Assembly: GCA_028753945.1 (NCBI GenBank)
Contig: JAPNXP010000001.1
Coordinates: 6,748,501-6,812,500 of the forward strand
Source of the DNA: Hexactinellida sp. DTS-2022
Lineage: Eukaryota > Porifera > Hexactinellida
DNA length: 64,000 nt
Direction of reading: 5' to 3'
In this document: one piece after another, positions 9,320 to 22,700 of the stretch
How the letters are laid out: each line of letters opens with the position of its first letter
How positions within the stretch are numbered: position 1 is the stretch's first letter
The notes under the pieces: generated by a model
What the model was told of the DNA's origin: nothing
Seen by the model: the letters and a program-made list of their open reading frames with translations, nothing else
The model's database searches: none
Position numbers and translations under genes: made by a program

Positions 9320-12300
9320 ATGATCAGTGTAGCTTTACTTTATATGTGTAATCAGAAGCGTATGCTAGCCTACTTATTTTTCGTTTGTTCAATCTCAATA
9401 CAATATGTGATATTAACAATCCCACTGGGACCTCCGGACTTCAATAGAACTCTTAACATCAGCTCTCAGGAGTCTAGCAGGTCATATATTGAAATACCTC
9501 ATGGACTGGGGGACTATCCATATATCGTGGAGGTATGCGTGCTCGCTACAGCTACAAATGAGGAGCGAGCTTGCTATCCAGCTCAGGGGGATATTAACTT
9601 TGGTAAGTACTTCCTCTTAAATTTATTAAAACTCCTGTATTTAGGTATAAAACTGTCTTTAGCTACAGATACGCCAAAGTACGGACGTGTTGTTTACTAT
9701 TACAATCAAACTGTAATAAGATTATGGATACTAGCGGAATCTAATGTAAGTTTGTTGCTTAATATAATAGTCTGGTCGTAGGAAGGTTGAACCTTGAAAA
9801 ATTCATACAAAACGTATTTTAGTATCACTAGAAGCGGAATTTTTCGTAGAATAACATATCCAAATCCGTTTTGGGGAAATCTTTTTACACGAGTGGCAGT
9901 CTCGGCCATTTCATAGTAAATCGCCGACATTTTCGTAACTAACTTTCTCAAATCAAATCTAATCAACTTATAATCACCATATTTGTACTCAGCGTAAAAT
10001 TTCCAGCAATTTGATATATCACATGACAACATTTGGAGGTTTTTTTTCCATAGCAACGCTGGAATGTATCAAAAATATTTCAGGAATGTGCGAACATTCC
10101 ATTCTCAAATTGTGGGCCTACCAATCTAGTGACCCCTCGTTCAACTCCACTAGTATAATTATACACATATCGACCCTCTAAAATGGGATTTGACGAGATT
10201 TATCTGAAAATCTTCAATTTTCGGTTTATCTCGAATTGATTAGATTTGATTTGAGAAAGTTAGTTACGAAAATGTCGGCGATTTACTATGAAATGGCCGA
10301 CACTGCCACCCGTGTAAAATTTTTTCCCCGAAAACGGATTTTAGCGGATTTTGGATATGTTATTCTACGAAAAATTCCGCTTCTAATGATACTAAAAATA
10401 CGCTTAGTATGAATTTTTTCTAGGTATGACCCATTTTTGGATTTCAACGACCAGATTATAAGTAGTACAAGTAAGTAGTATTGCACAAATGAATTGATAA
10501 TAACAGAGATGGGTCAATTTAAAATCTCAAAACAAAATCCTAATTTTTATGCCTGACGATATCCTCGTTGTCCACGCAAGTCCAGTCTAATAATAATGAG
10601 TTTAATGAGTGAATGAGTGCGTTTGTAGTAGTCATTTATCTTCTTACTCTGCTCAGCAACCATGGATATTGAGTGGAGAATAGAAGGCTCGGGTCTCTCT
10701 AGTTCGTTCTATCTACCAGGAAGCTGGTTTTACACGTGACCACCCATCTTGCCGAATGCCGTGTTGCCGAATGCCATTTAAATGACAATTATGGAGTGTG
10801 CCATTTAAATTACGATTATGAATTAATCACTTTAATGTTATAATGAAAATGAAGACGGAAATAAATTAAAAATGAAGTGTAATTAAATAAGTTAATAATA
10901 TCATAGTATTAAAAAAATAAATTGTTTGAAATGACTTGTAGGAACTCTAGATGAGGGACTGATCCAGAGGCGGAGCCAGGATTTTTCGGCAGGGGGGGCA
11001 CTGGGGGGGCAGAGGGGTTTCAGGAGGAACCTCTATGAGGATTTTATGCTCACAGGGGGGGCAGCCTCAAATTATGGGGGGCTGATGCCCCCCCCCTGAA
11101 TCCGCCTCTGGATTGATCTATATTGATTGATCTACTAGTTTCACTATAGTCCAGCGGCATAGCCATAAAATTTCAACAGATTGTTAATTTTTTTGATAAA
11201 AGCACCAAAATTTGTACACATGTACTTTTATGTAGTGCGAACATTTTTGGATATTGAGGCAATTGAAAGAGTGTGTATATCGGCCATGACAGCTCGTCAA
11301 AGTTATTTCCCATAAAAACTTGTTCTAATTATAGCACTATAGTATAGTTGCATGTGCTGTGCTGTGTGTAGGAGAGCAATGCTAGTCTGTATGGAACAGA
11401 GGGATGGGGGAGACAACCCGATCACTTAGAAGTTAAGCATTCAGCTGTTGAGGTGAGGGCCTGGAAGTCTGGTCCCATACCAGACTACATGACAAGTCTC
11501 TACTTAGATGGGTGTGATACATACAAGATAATAGACCATGGAATAGAAGATATCAGCTTCCTATCGTTTGAGGTTAGTACATCAATATCAGGGGTGCCCA
11601 ACATACAGCCCGCGTAAAATTTAATCCGGTTAATATTTTTGATCATTTTATGTAGTCTGTCATGATTTTAGATGTGTTTATTAACCTTTTCTGTTCCATT
11701 TCCGCTTGGATACCCCAACTTATCTCTCCCTAAATATATTTAAATTTATCAATGGCCTATATATGGCCCACCTAAATATTTTAGGAATCAAGTGTGGCCC
11801 GCAATAAAATTGAGTTGGGCACCCCTGATCTATCTATCTATCTCTATATTAAAAGCGCAATTGTTGTGTGTGTGTTTGTTTGTTTGTTTGTTTGTCCAGA
11901 ATTAATTGGAAAGACTACGAGTCCCAGAAAGCTGAAAATTTGTATACAGGGGTAATTTTATACTGCGACAACGATCTATTGGTTTTTGAAGAGAAATATT
12001 CACATTTGAAGGTGACAAAAATGTTAGCCAATTAAATTCGAGGGTTTGTTAGTATGAATTAGCTAACTTATTCAATTAGTATAAATAGCCTGTGCCTAAT
12101 AGAAATATTTTCTGAGGCTCCAATTTGATTGATTGAAAATAAATTCATTTAACCAATCAATCATTTGTCTATTCTATTGCCTGTTTTTCTTTTAGTATTA
12201 TTTTGATTCGAGCTTTCTTATCGTGCAACTGAAATTTATTGAGCTATTAAAGCTCATTATTAATGTGATTGCTTTTGGGGAGGGAAAGGCCACGAAGCGG

Positions 12301-13671
12301 CTGTTAATTGTATCGCGTAGTGCCTAACAACACGAACGAACAAAAGTCGCGAAGCGACTTTTGTGAGAGATTGATCCGTCGCGAAGCGACCGAGACCGAA
12401 GGGCTCGTATATAAAAAGAGGAATTGTTGTTTGTTTGTGTGTTTGTGTGTTTGTTTGTTTGTTTGTTTGTTTGTTTGTCCAGAATTAATTGGAAAGACTA
12501 CGTGTCCCAGAAAGATGAAAATTTGTATACAGGGGTAATTTTGTACTGCGACAACGATCTATTGGTTTTTGAAGAGAAATATTAACATTTTAAGGTGTCA
12601 AAATTTGTTAGCCAATTAAATTCGAGGGTTTTTTAGTATGGATTAGCTAACTTATTCAATTAGTATAAATAGCCTGTGCATAATAGAAAGATTTTCTGAG
12701 GCTCCAATTTGATTGATTGAAAATAAATTAATTTAACCAATCAATCATTTGTCTATTCTATTGCCTGTTTTTCTTTTGGTATTATTTTTATTCGAGCTTT
12801 CTTATCGTGTAACTCAAATTTATTGAGCTTTTAAAACTCATTATTAATGTGATTGCTTTTGGGGAGGGAAAGGCCGCGAAGCGGCCGTTAATTGTATCCC
12901 GTAGTGCCTAACACGAACAAACAAAAGTCGCGAAGCGACTTTTGTGAGAGAGTGATCCGTCGCGAAGCGACCGAGACCGAAGGGCTCGTATTATTAAATC
13001 TCGATTGTTGTGTATATGTGTATGTATGTGTGTGTGTGTGTGTCCATGTCGATGTCCCTAGATCGTAAAATACTGTCCCTATATCATATGATACCAGTGA
13101 TGTGCTCCGTTACTAGTAACGGTAACGGTAACGGTAACGGTAACGGTAACGGAAAAAGTAACGGTAACGGGTGTCGACAAGTAACGGTAACGGAAAAAAG
13201 TAACGGTAACGGGCGTCGCGGAGTAACTGTAACGGAAAAAAAGTAACGGTAACGGACATCCGTTACTTTAAACTAGTTACCATTATCTTTAATCAGTTAC
13301 TCTTACCATTACATTACTGTAACATAGTAACCGTTACTACGTTAAACTTATTGCATTGCCATTACAACGTTATTTTAAATCAGTTACCGTTACGTTAAGG
13401 TAACTGTACTGAATAAAGGTAAACGGATAAAATTAACAAAAGTAACGGAGTAACGGCAACGGAAGAAATAAAGTAACGGTAACGGAGTAAAGTAACGGGA
13501 GAAAAATAAGTAACGGTAACTGAGTAACGGTAACGGAACAAATAAAGTAACGGTAACGGGAGATATAAAGTAACGGTAACGGAAGATTTAGTAACGGAGC
13601 ACATCACTGTATGATAGGAGGACAAAACTTTGGCATATAAGGACAAAAACCATGATATAAGGACAATCACT

Positions 13672-13716
<45 letters not shown>

Positions 13717-16700
13717 AACCGAAACCGCATTTATATATGAGATATAAACTAAACTAACCTTTCAAAAGTTATAATAGGTAAACAAGTATGCTGAACACGA
13801 ATTTCGCATTTTGAAATTTATATATCAATATTTATTGTGTTGTTTACAAAAATATGTAACAAATTAATCAAAATTCAAAATCAACCTAGAAGTTTGCTTT
13901 CAACGGGTATTATAGGTAAACAAGACAGTATAACCTCGTTAGTACGAAACATTTTATACGAATTTCCGGATACGACGAACAAACAGTTCCACAAAATCAG
14001 GTCCCTACAATGGCTATTTAATGGGTATTACTCCGGCTAATACGAACTCCGGATAAAGCGAATTTTTTTAAACCGTCCGTTTGTGTTCGTAGTAACGAGG
14101 TTCCACTGTATGCTGAACACGAATTTCAAATTTATAAATTTAGGATATGAAAAACAAGTTAAACTATGGAAATCTTATAGAGGGATGTATATAACGTCCC
14201 TTTCCACCATTTTCCATGGCAGAAAGGCTGAAGCGTAGGGCCGCACAGCGGCCGTTAACTTGAGGCACATAGCACCGATCCGTCGCAAAGTGACCGAGAC
14301 CGAAGGGCTCGTAAATACTATAAATCTGCAGTGAATGGCCGTTATAACGAAGTCCAAGGGCCCCCTGATTTACTTCGATATACGTAAGCAGAGCTCGTTT
14401 TAAGCGGAGTTCTTATAACGGAAGTTTACTGTATAATAATCATATGAAATAAGCATTTTAATCTGGAAATCCATTAATTTAACTTATTAGAGTCACTAAC
14501 TGTTTAATTAACTATCTATTAACAAACAGACACACATCCAGAATACAGAACACCTGTCTGCACATGGGACAGGGTGCCTTCCCGCCCAGCCAGGTGTTGG
14601 GCTTGGACTGGTCCTGTTTGGAGCAGAACCACCTGGCCATGCACTCCGCGCACCAGAGGGGCCTACAGCTGCACTGGCTGCAGGGCCTGCCGCCCTGTCT
14701 GCTGCTCTCGCAGGTGCGACGCAGCTTCACCGCGGCTTTCTTCACGACACATCCTAGACAGCTCTCCAGGTCCCCGTTATTGTCCGTGTCCAGGTACTTC
14801 TGCACGCGGTACCTGGGATTCCCGCGCGCGTGCGTCAGAAACGCCTCGATGAACTGGTCACTCAGAGACTGGCTGATCAAGATGCTGCGCGTGTTGTGCA
14901 CTGGGATGGTTAGAGAGTTGGCGAAGTCCTTGTAGTCCAGAGAGTTGAGTATTATGCGGAACTGCCTGTACTTTCCCGAAGTGCTAGTGGCGATAATCTT
15001 AACATACTGCGAGCCTTCCTTTGCGTTCTCCGACAGCTCTAGGGTTCGGCTACTCTCCAGCTCCAAGTGAGTGTCGTTGATTAATGCCAATTGTATGGAG
15101 TAGCAACTAGGTGCTAGAAGCCATTCAGTTGTCACTGTCAGGCGATAAGCCCCATTATCAGTGTGGTAGGCTGCGATGCTTCCAGCTTGTGAATTGACTT
15201 GCAACTTAATTCGTGAGATCTGCGAGTCGTATCTCCGGAGCAATTTGTATACCGGGTGTCTCTGCAAGGAGATGTGCAGGAAGAAGCAGATCATACCGTA
15301 GCTAGCTGTAACCACTCCTAGCGTGGCCACTGACATCTCGATGTACTCTGGAACAGGGAAAGACACGAGGGGCGTGTGCAGCACCCCCAGGTAGAGGAAG
15401 GGGAGACAGCAGTGTAGGAGGAAGGTTAGAGAAGTGCGGCGCACGTGGTAGTCCAGGTAGTCCAGCTGCGCATCCCCGAGCCAGCCGTGGAACACGTACT
15501 CTAAGTTAAACCCCGCTTTCTTGAGCTCCTTTGGGAATGCTATAAATATTCCAACGAACAGGGCAGTGTAGAGAACCAGGGAGGCGTCCATACAAATATA
15601 TTCTATTTGGTATAATAATATCGATTATATAGTAATTATATGTTAAAACACTCTAAAATAGCCATTATTAGCTATTACTCCTACCATAAAATTGCCAACA
15701 GTGGCCTTACTTTGAAATGTAGGTGTAATAATCTAAATAATGACACTAATGACAATATTCGTACGGAAATGATATTGACGTCGGCGGTGGAGCTGATACA
15801 AGATTAATACTAACAGTGGCCTAAAAATAGGTGTATTATCGATATCCTAGTGCGTGACCTTCGTTATATAAGGCCTTACTACTACTCCGAACCATGGATT
15901 ACTTAAAGTCCATTGATAAATAGGTGACTTATCTTTATCTCAATAACTAATAATGATATACGTCATAAATGTACTATAACTATATAGGAACTTGGTATCA
16001 AGGTATACATAACATCCTTCAGAATTGTGCTATTTCACCATATGATGACGTAATCACTATTTTGGGTGCGAAATATCGTGTTTTAATAACCTGCTTTTAC
16101 CATAGTTAAACGCGTTATAAATGTTCAAGATTGGAACATGATGATGCCCAGGACTAGTTAAAAGAAATATATTGAAATTATAAATGGAATGTTGACACAT
16201 TCCTCGGTTGCCAGGGAAATGTAAATTTCCTAAAATGAACCATAACTCAAAGACTATCAATTTTGTGTCAACTGGGCGAGTTCTGATCTATCCGGAATTG
16301 GTAACTTCCTATTCATTGATAATACATCATTTATGCTTAATTTCATTAACTTTTGAGATAATGAGATAATTAGCTTAGAAAAATTATTTGCTAATTATCT
16401 CATTATCAGAAAAGTTAATGAAGTTAAGCATAAATGATGTATTATCAATGAATAGGAAGTTACCTATTCCGGATAGATCAGAACTCGCCCAGTTGACATA
16501 AAATTGATAGTCTTTGAGTTATGGTTCATTTTAGGAAATTTACATTTCCCTGGCAACCGAGGAATGTGTCAACATTCCATTTATAATTTCAATATATTTC
16601 TTTTAACCAGTCCTGGGCATCATCATGTTCCAATCTTGAACATTTATAACGCGTTTAACTATGGTAAAAGCAGGTTATTAAAACACGTTATTTCGCACCC

Positions 16701-19700
16701 AAAATAGTGATTACGTCATCATATGGTGAAATAGCACAATTCTGAAGGATGCTATGTATACCTTGATACCAAGTTCCTATATAGTTATAGTACATTTATG
16801 ACGTATATCATTATTAGTTATTGAGATAAAGATAAGTCACCTATTTATCAATGGACTTTAAGTAATCCATGGTTCGGAGTAGTAGTAAGGCCTTATATAA
16901 CGAAGGTCACGCCTAGTGTATGTATTTACTCACCTTATGGCAGAGTTATACTATACTATTCCCTATATTGGCAACAGTTGTATTATTATATAATTCCTTA
17001 GTTGGAGATAACAGAAGGTGTGAACAAAGGATTTCGACTCAACCCGTGTGGGAGTGCGCATGTTAACGCCACCACAGCAGGTACAGTGTGTCTCTACAGC
17101 AACAGAGCAGTTCGACTATTTACCCAGAGCTCTGGAGGCCTGTTAGCTCTAGTCCCTATTATGTCCGGGTCAGAGGAAAGACAGAATGTAACCAATGTGA
17201 GTGTAGCTATAACAACAGAACTCTCTTTTGTATGACAACATACACTTGTTCAAACAAGTATAGGATATTTGTACGAGTATGGGGCCATGTAAAACACACT
17301 TGTACTCTCTTACCCTAGAGATTCAGTGATTGATAAAGTGGCCCATTCTATACAGAATCTAGTGTATTATTTAATCGATTCTACTAAAAAGCATTACGTC
17401 ATACTCAATCATACGAAATACAACTTAGATACCAGAAGAAAAATTCTAAAATTACACCTGTGCCGAAAGCATGTTCCTTGGAGGCACTATTTTGGTGGTT
17501 GGTGGATTGATAGTGCCTCCAAAAGAACTTGCTGTCGGCACAGGTGTAATTTTAGATTTTATCGTCACGCCATCATCACTAAAAAGGTGTTAAACAATTT
17601 CAGAAAGGGGTTTCGGAAGGTAACGACCTTAGAATGGTGGAATTTTCCTTTTAGCTCACTTCATTTCAGAGATATTCAAGTTTCTTTAGAAAATAATAGG
17701 TGATGAGTCATCATTTGTATGTGCGTGTTGGGTGTTCACTCAACACCAACCAACCCGTCAAATATATAATTCACAAAATTGTAAAACACATTTTTTGACG
17801 ATGTCATCATCACCTCAAGGTGTCAAGACCCATTAGTAGAGGTGTTACGTGGCATAAGGATAAATTGATCAATTTGAAGTTGGCTTCTATCTTGTATCAT
17901 CTCTGAGAATTATGATAAATACTTATTAATATGATTATTAATTAACCCAATTTCAAGGTCAACTAACATTTATTCATTTATCTTAATTGTTATAAATAGT
18001 AATTTTAAATGAATTTGGCTACCAAATTTGAATACAGCACATTGGACAACCCCTATAAACAAACTGCATGCTTCTCTATGTGTTTAAATACTGACTCATA
18101 GATGACTGACTATATTAATTTCAATTAAATACGTCAGTGTATTAATAGCACTGTTGTATGACGGTTTACTTACCATGACAGTTTACTTACCTCTATTAAA
18201 ATAATCATATTTAACCATGGATACTTTTTATCCATGACGGTTTACTTACCGTATTTGTTATGGCTTCACACTTTATACTCCCCATTACACATCTACACTT
18301 ATAAGGATTCACATCTCAAATTCTAATTGGAAAATGTCATATGGCGCACAAAATATCTAAGCTAATATGGAAATTATTAAATGCTATGTTGATGCATTGT
18401 CAAATTATGATAGTATATATAATTAGAATTTGAGATGTGAATCCTCATAAGTGTAGATGTGTAATAGGAAGTATAAAGTCTGAAGCCATTACAAAGACGG
18501 TACTATAAACCGTCATGGATAAAAGTATCCATGGTAAATATGGTTATATTAATAGAGGTAAGTAAACTGTCATGGTAAGTAAACCGTCATACAACAGCAC
18601 AAGAGTATTCTTGCAGAATGAAATATATTCACTCAATCTGTCGTTGTTATGGATGTAAAATCATAGTTTTCAATTAGAAAATAGAAGCCTACTCGATCTC
18701 ACAAGTTGAATCAATATAATTATCGCAAGTTGAAACAATAGAATTATATTTATCACTTTTAATTGAACTGAAGTGTTAGTAAACAAAGGAAATTTGCAAC
18801 TCAATTGTGGCACAAACGAAGGCCAATTTGATAATTATCGTACTGTGTAGAATTAAATTCTCTATCGAATGCATATAAATTGATATCCGGAAACTATTTA
18901 TTGTTCCTTTTCTAACATTAAACAGGTGTAAAAATGTGGTCAACTAAATGTAACCAGAAATCGTGACCCCAGGTGCACATCTGTAACCCATGAGATCTAT
19001 GTCCTGAAAATTTAAGTTCTTAGTTAATTATAAAACTCTGTTCTGTTGAGGATCTACGGACTAATAATAATTTTAGTCCGTAGATCTAGAATTGGGCAAC
19101 TCGTGACCTACGTTATAATATGGCCTGTTCATTAGTGTTAAATTTTGGACCATGGGTGTCGGTTAAGTCCATTTTTTGATTCTTTTTATAATAAAAGTTA
19201 TAGTTAGAGATAATTAACCAAGTAGTAATCCAGAAGAAGTAAATATTATTGGGTTTAATTCCAAACACATTTGAAGTAAATGTATGTTGCAATAGTACAA
19301 AATATTTTAAAAAACATGAAAGTGAATATAAGTTTCTAGCAAATAAATATTTGAAGAACAATATCAACTAATTGGGTTTAACTTTCTTTATTTTTCGAGT
19401 ATTTTCGACACGAACCGACTGCAAGCGTAGCAAGACATTAATATTTTTCGTTCCGGATAATACTTGGTTAAATATCTCTAACTAGTATAACATTTATTGT
19501 AAACAAATCAATGATTAACTGACATCCATGCCCTTATTATAACGCAGGTCACGGGCCATTATACTATATTATAGTCGGCACAGTAAAACTATACTGTAAT
19601 GTCTGTAGGGGATCTTACGAGTTAGAGTTTGGAGTGTGTCCTGGCCGGATCCTTGTTTCAAGTCACCTTGGCAGAGTATTCTCCAAAATGACACTATATT

Positions 19701-22700
19701 GCAGTATAGACACGATCTCGGCAATGAGGGGAAAATCTTTTCAGTTGAGGTAACATATAAACAAATTGCAGCCTGTGCCGACGCATGTTCCTTTGTGGCA
19801 CTATATTTTGATGGTGGTTTATTGATAGTGCATCCAAAGGAACACTTTGTCGGCACAGGCTGCAATTTTGGATTTTTTTCGCAGATTACTTCAGTTACTG
19901 GTAACTGAACTAGTGTTTCAATTCTAAAAGACCCATAAGCTCAGATATGAAATTTAGACATAAATAAAAACCTACTAAAGATATTCAATTTTCAGTAAAA
20001 TATAATAAGTGATGAGTAGGCATTTGTTGTGAGTGTTGGGTAATCACCCAACACCAACCAACCCATTCGAAATATAGAATTCACAAAAATTGTAAAACAC
20101 ATTTTTTTGACAATGTCATCATCACCTCAAGGTGTCAGGACCCATTTGTAGAGGTGCTACGTGGCATAAGGATCAATTGATAAATTGGAAGTTTGTTTCT
20201 ATCTTGTATCATCTCTCTGATATTTATGATGTATTTAATTAATTATAATTAGTTTAAATAATTATAAATACGAGCCCTTCGGTCTCGGTCGCTTTGCGAC
20301 AGATCGGTGTTACGCACCTCAAGCTAACGGCCGCTATGCGGCCTTACTTCTTACCCTTTTTGCCATTGAATTTCTTTACAAAGGGACGTTATACAGATCC
20401 CTTTATAAGATTTCCATTTTTTAACTTGTTTTTCATATTCTAATTCTATAAACGCGAAATTCCTGTCCAGCATACTTGTTTACCTATAATACCCGTTGAA
20501 AGCTAACTTCTAGGTTGATTATCTAAATGTCCAATTTTTCATCGGAATTGCTCGATTTTATAAAAAACGGACGGTTTTCCCACATTTGAGCCACTTTTTT
20601 GCTCCCAAAGGGCCCTAGTTTGTATATTAAGGACGGATTCGGACAATCGGAATTATAACAGGTCTTAGTTTACTTATTATAGTGCTATATTCCAAATCTC
20701 AGCGTTATAACTTCAAAATGTTCCCCAAAAACTAAGCTTTAAAATCTGTGGCAGTCTATAATTAGATATGGTGGTTTTCAGGTGGCAGAGAGGATTTTCG
20801 ACACGTCTACAGCGAAGAATATTAATTCGGGAAGGAATTAAAATCGGCCATCTTGCGGGAATTCAATCACTGATAGTGTCTGAAAGTTAGAACTAAGCTC
20901 CAATTCACTTTTGAATTTGGATTTTTTCTCTTTTGATGGTCACATGACACCTCTATATATGGGAATTCGAGTTTATAGCAAGGTAACCATTTGGTTTTGA
21001 GTGATATTTGACTTTGCAATGATTTAGAGATGATAAATCAATGTGATTAGACTTTTAGAGCTAAGCTCTAGAGTCTCCCGTTTAGGAGATACAAATTTGC
21101 TTGTGTCATCAAAATTGGTCACATTTACACTACCATATATGGCAATGTCGAAAACGGTGCGTCCTAGGCTCACAAGATGTATTATTTACATATGGGAAAC
21201 CATGTATGCTGATAATTTATTTTTTGGCATAGGATAATGTTATTTGCATATTAATGGAAATAAAAAATAAAAATAACATACCGTCCGCCGTCCCAATTTT
21301 CTCGAAAATATTGATGATAAACAAGTAATTTATTTTATGTGGCCTTAATTAACATTGTAACGTTTCTATTTGACAATATTGAATTAATCTTATAGAAATA
21401 ATTTTAGTAATTTAGAAATAAATTATTTTGTAATAATGAATTCTATCTAGGCCTGGAGTTCATTATTAAGGTATGTATTCCTTATAAATACAAAACGTGT
21501 ATTCTCGATATTAGTCTTATTGAAAAAATATTTAATTTATGTATATCAGGAATAATACCCACCCTGATACAAATGAGTTCCGGCGCCCCTGTAGAGAAGC
21601 ATGCATTTTGTTTATAGGGGTTGTCCAATGTGCTGTATTCAAATTTGGTAGCCAAATTCATTTAAAATTACTATTTATAACAATTAAGATAAATGAATAA
21701 ATATTAGTTGACCTTGAAATTGGGTTAATTAATATTAATATTAATAAGTATTTATACTACTTAGTTAATTATCATAATACTCAGAGATGATACAAGATAG
21801 AAACCAACTTCAAATTGATCCTTATGCGATAGAAAAGTGATAGAAAGTCTAGGTATTTCGCAACTTTTTACATGTTATTATGTAAACATAGTTCGATTTT
21901 GTATGGCCGGAAGAGAATTTAGTTGTGTTGTAATACGCCTTTTATTGGTTACGTATTACGTATAATATCGAGCTCATGGAATTTGCTTTGAACAACTTTC
22001 GGTTTAATCGTTATTCTTTTATTGTTAATCGACTCGTAGTATAGTTTGTATAGTACAAATATGATTATTTGCTAGATCTTGTATTTACAACAGGAATTAG
22101 AAATATTCCATTGAATTTACTTCGAAAACATCCCTGGTTGATCATAAATTTAACGTATAATACGTGCTGGTGAATAGCGTATTACGTTTAATACGTAGTA
22201 TACGCAATACGCGTATTATTCAACTTAGGTAAATACTGTTCGGGGAAACAATATTCACGGGGGAACAGGATCTACTCTACTCTGACACCAGATCGTACGA
22301 TCATGGATCGAAAGATCCTAATGTCCTAAATATTACAGCTGTGTAATGGCATGGCTGTATAATACCTTTACCTTACAGGTGAGTATCAATGATGGAGCTA
22401 ACAGTGGATACATAATGAGTTCATTCGGTGGGATGCGAACACCTGACTACACGGGACTAATTTACTTTTACAACTCAGAGAATATAACAATTATATTAGC
22501 CACTCCAGGAGATAGCAGCAACAATGTATTCACTCTCACGGACGTTTGGGGCAGTGGTATCAACCAACAGAACTCACTTTCATTGCAAGTGAATAGAAAA
22601 GCAATATGTAGTAAATAATTATACATGAATACAACTACAACCGTATTTCCTCAAATAATAAAATCGCCCCGTTACTAGTTGAGAAAATACGGTATTAATA

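Noticed and set aside
10424..10471. Possible small exon of the EGF gene (YDPFLDFNDQIISST between TTTCTAG and GTAAGT).
   Set aside because: Its phase does not fit the exon before (phase 0) or after (phase 0), and it abuts a palindrome; the neighbouring exons join in frame without it.
12308..12538. Open frame ending in repeated CLFVCL residues.
   Set aside because: Translation of a GTTT microsatellite at the start of a Helitron-like unit.
16057..16707. Identical 67-codon reading frames on both strands (16057-16260 and 16504-16707).
   Set aside because: They are the two arms of one palindrome; related arms at 43237 and 60833 carry frame changes, so there is no coding constraint.
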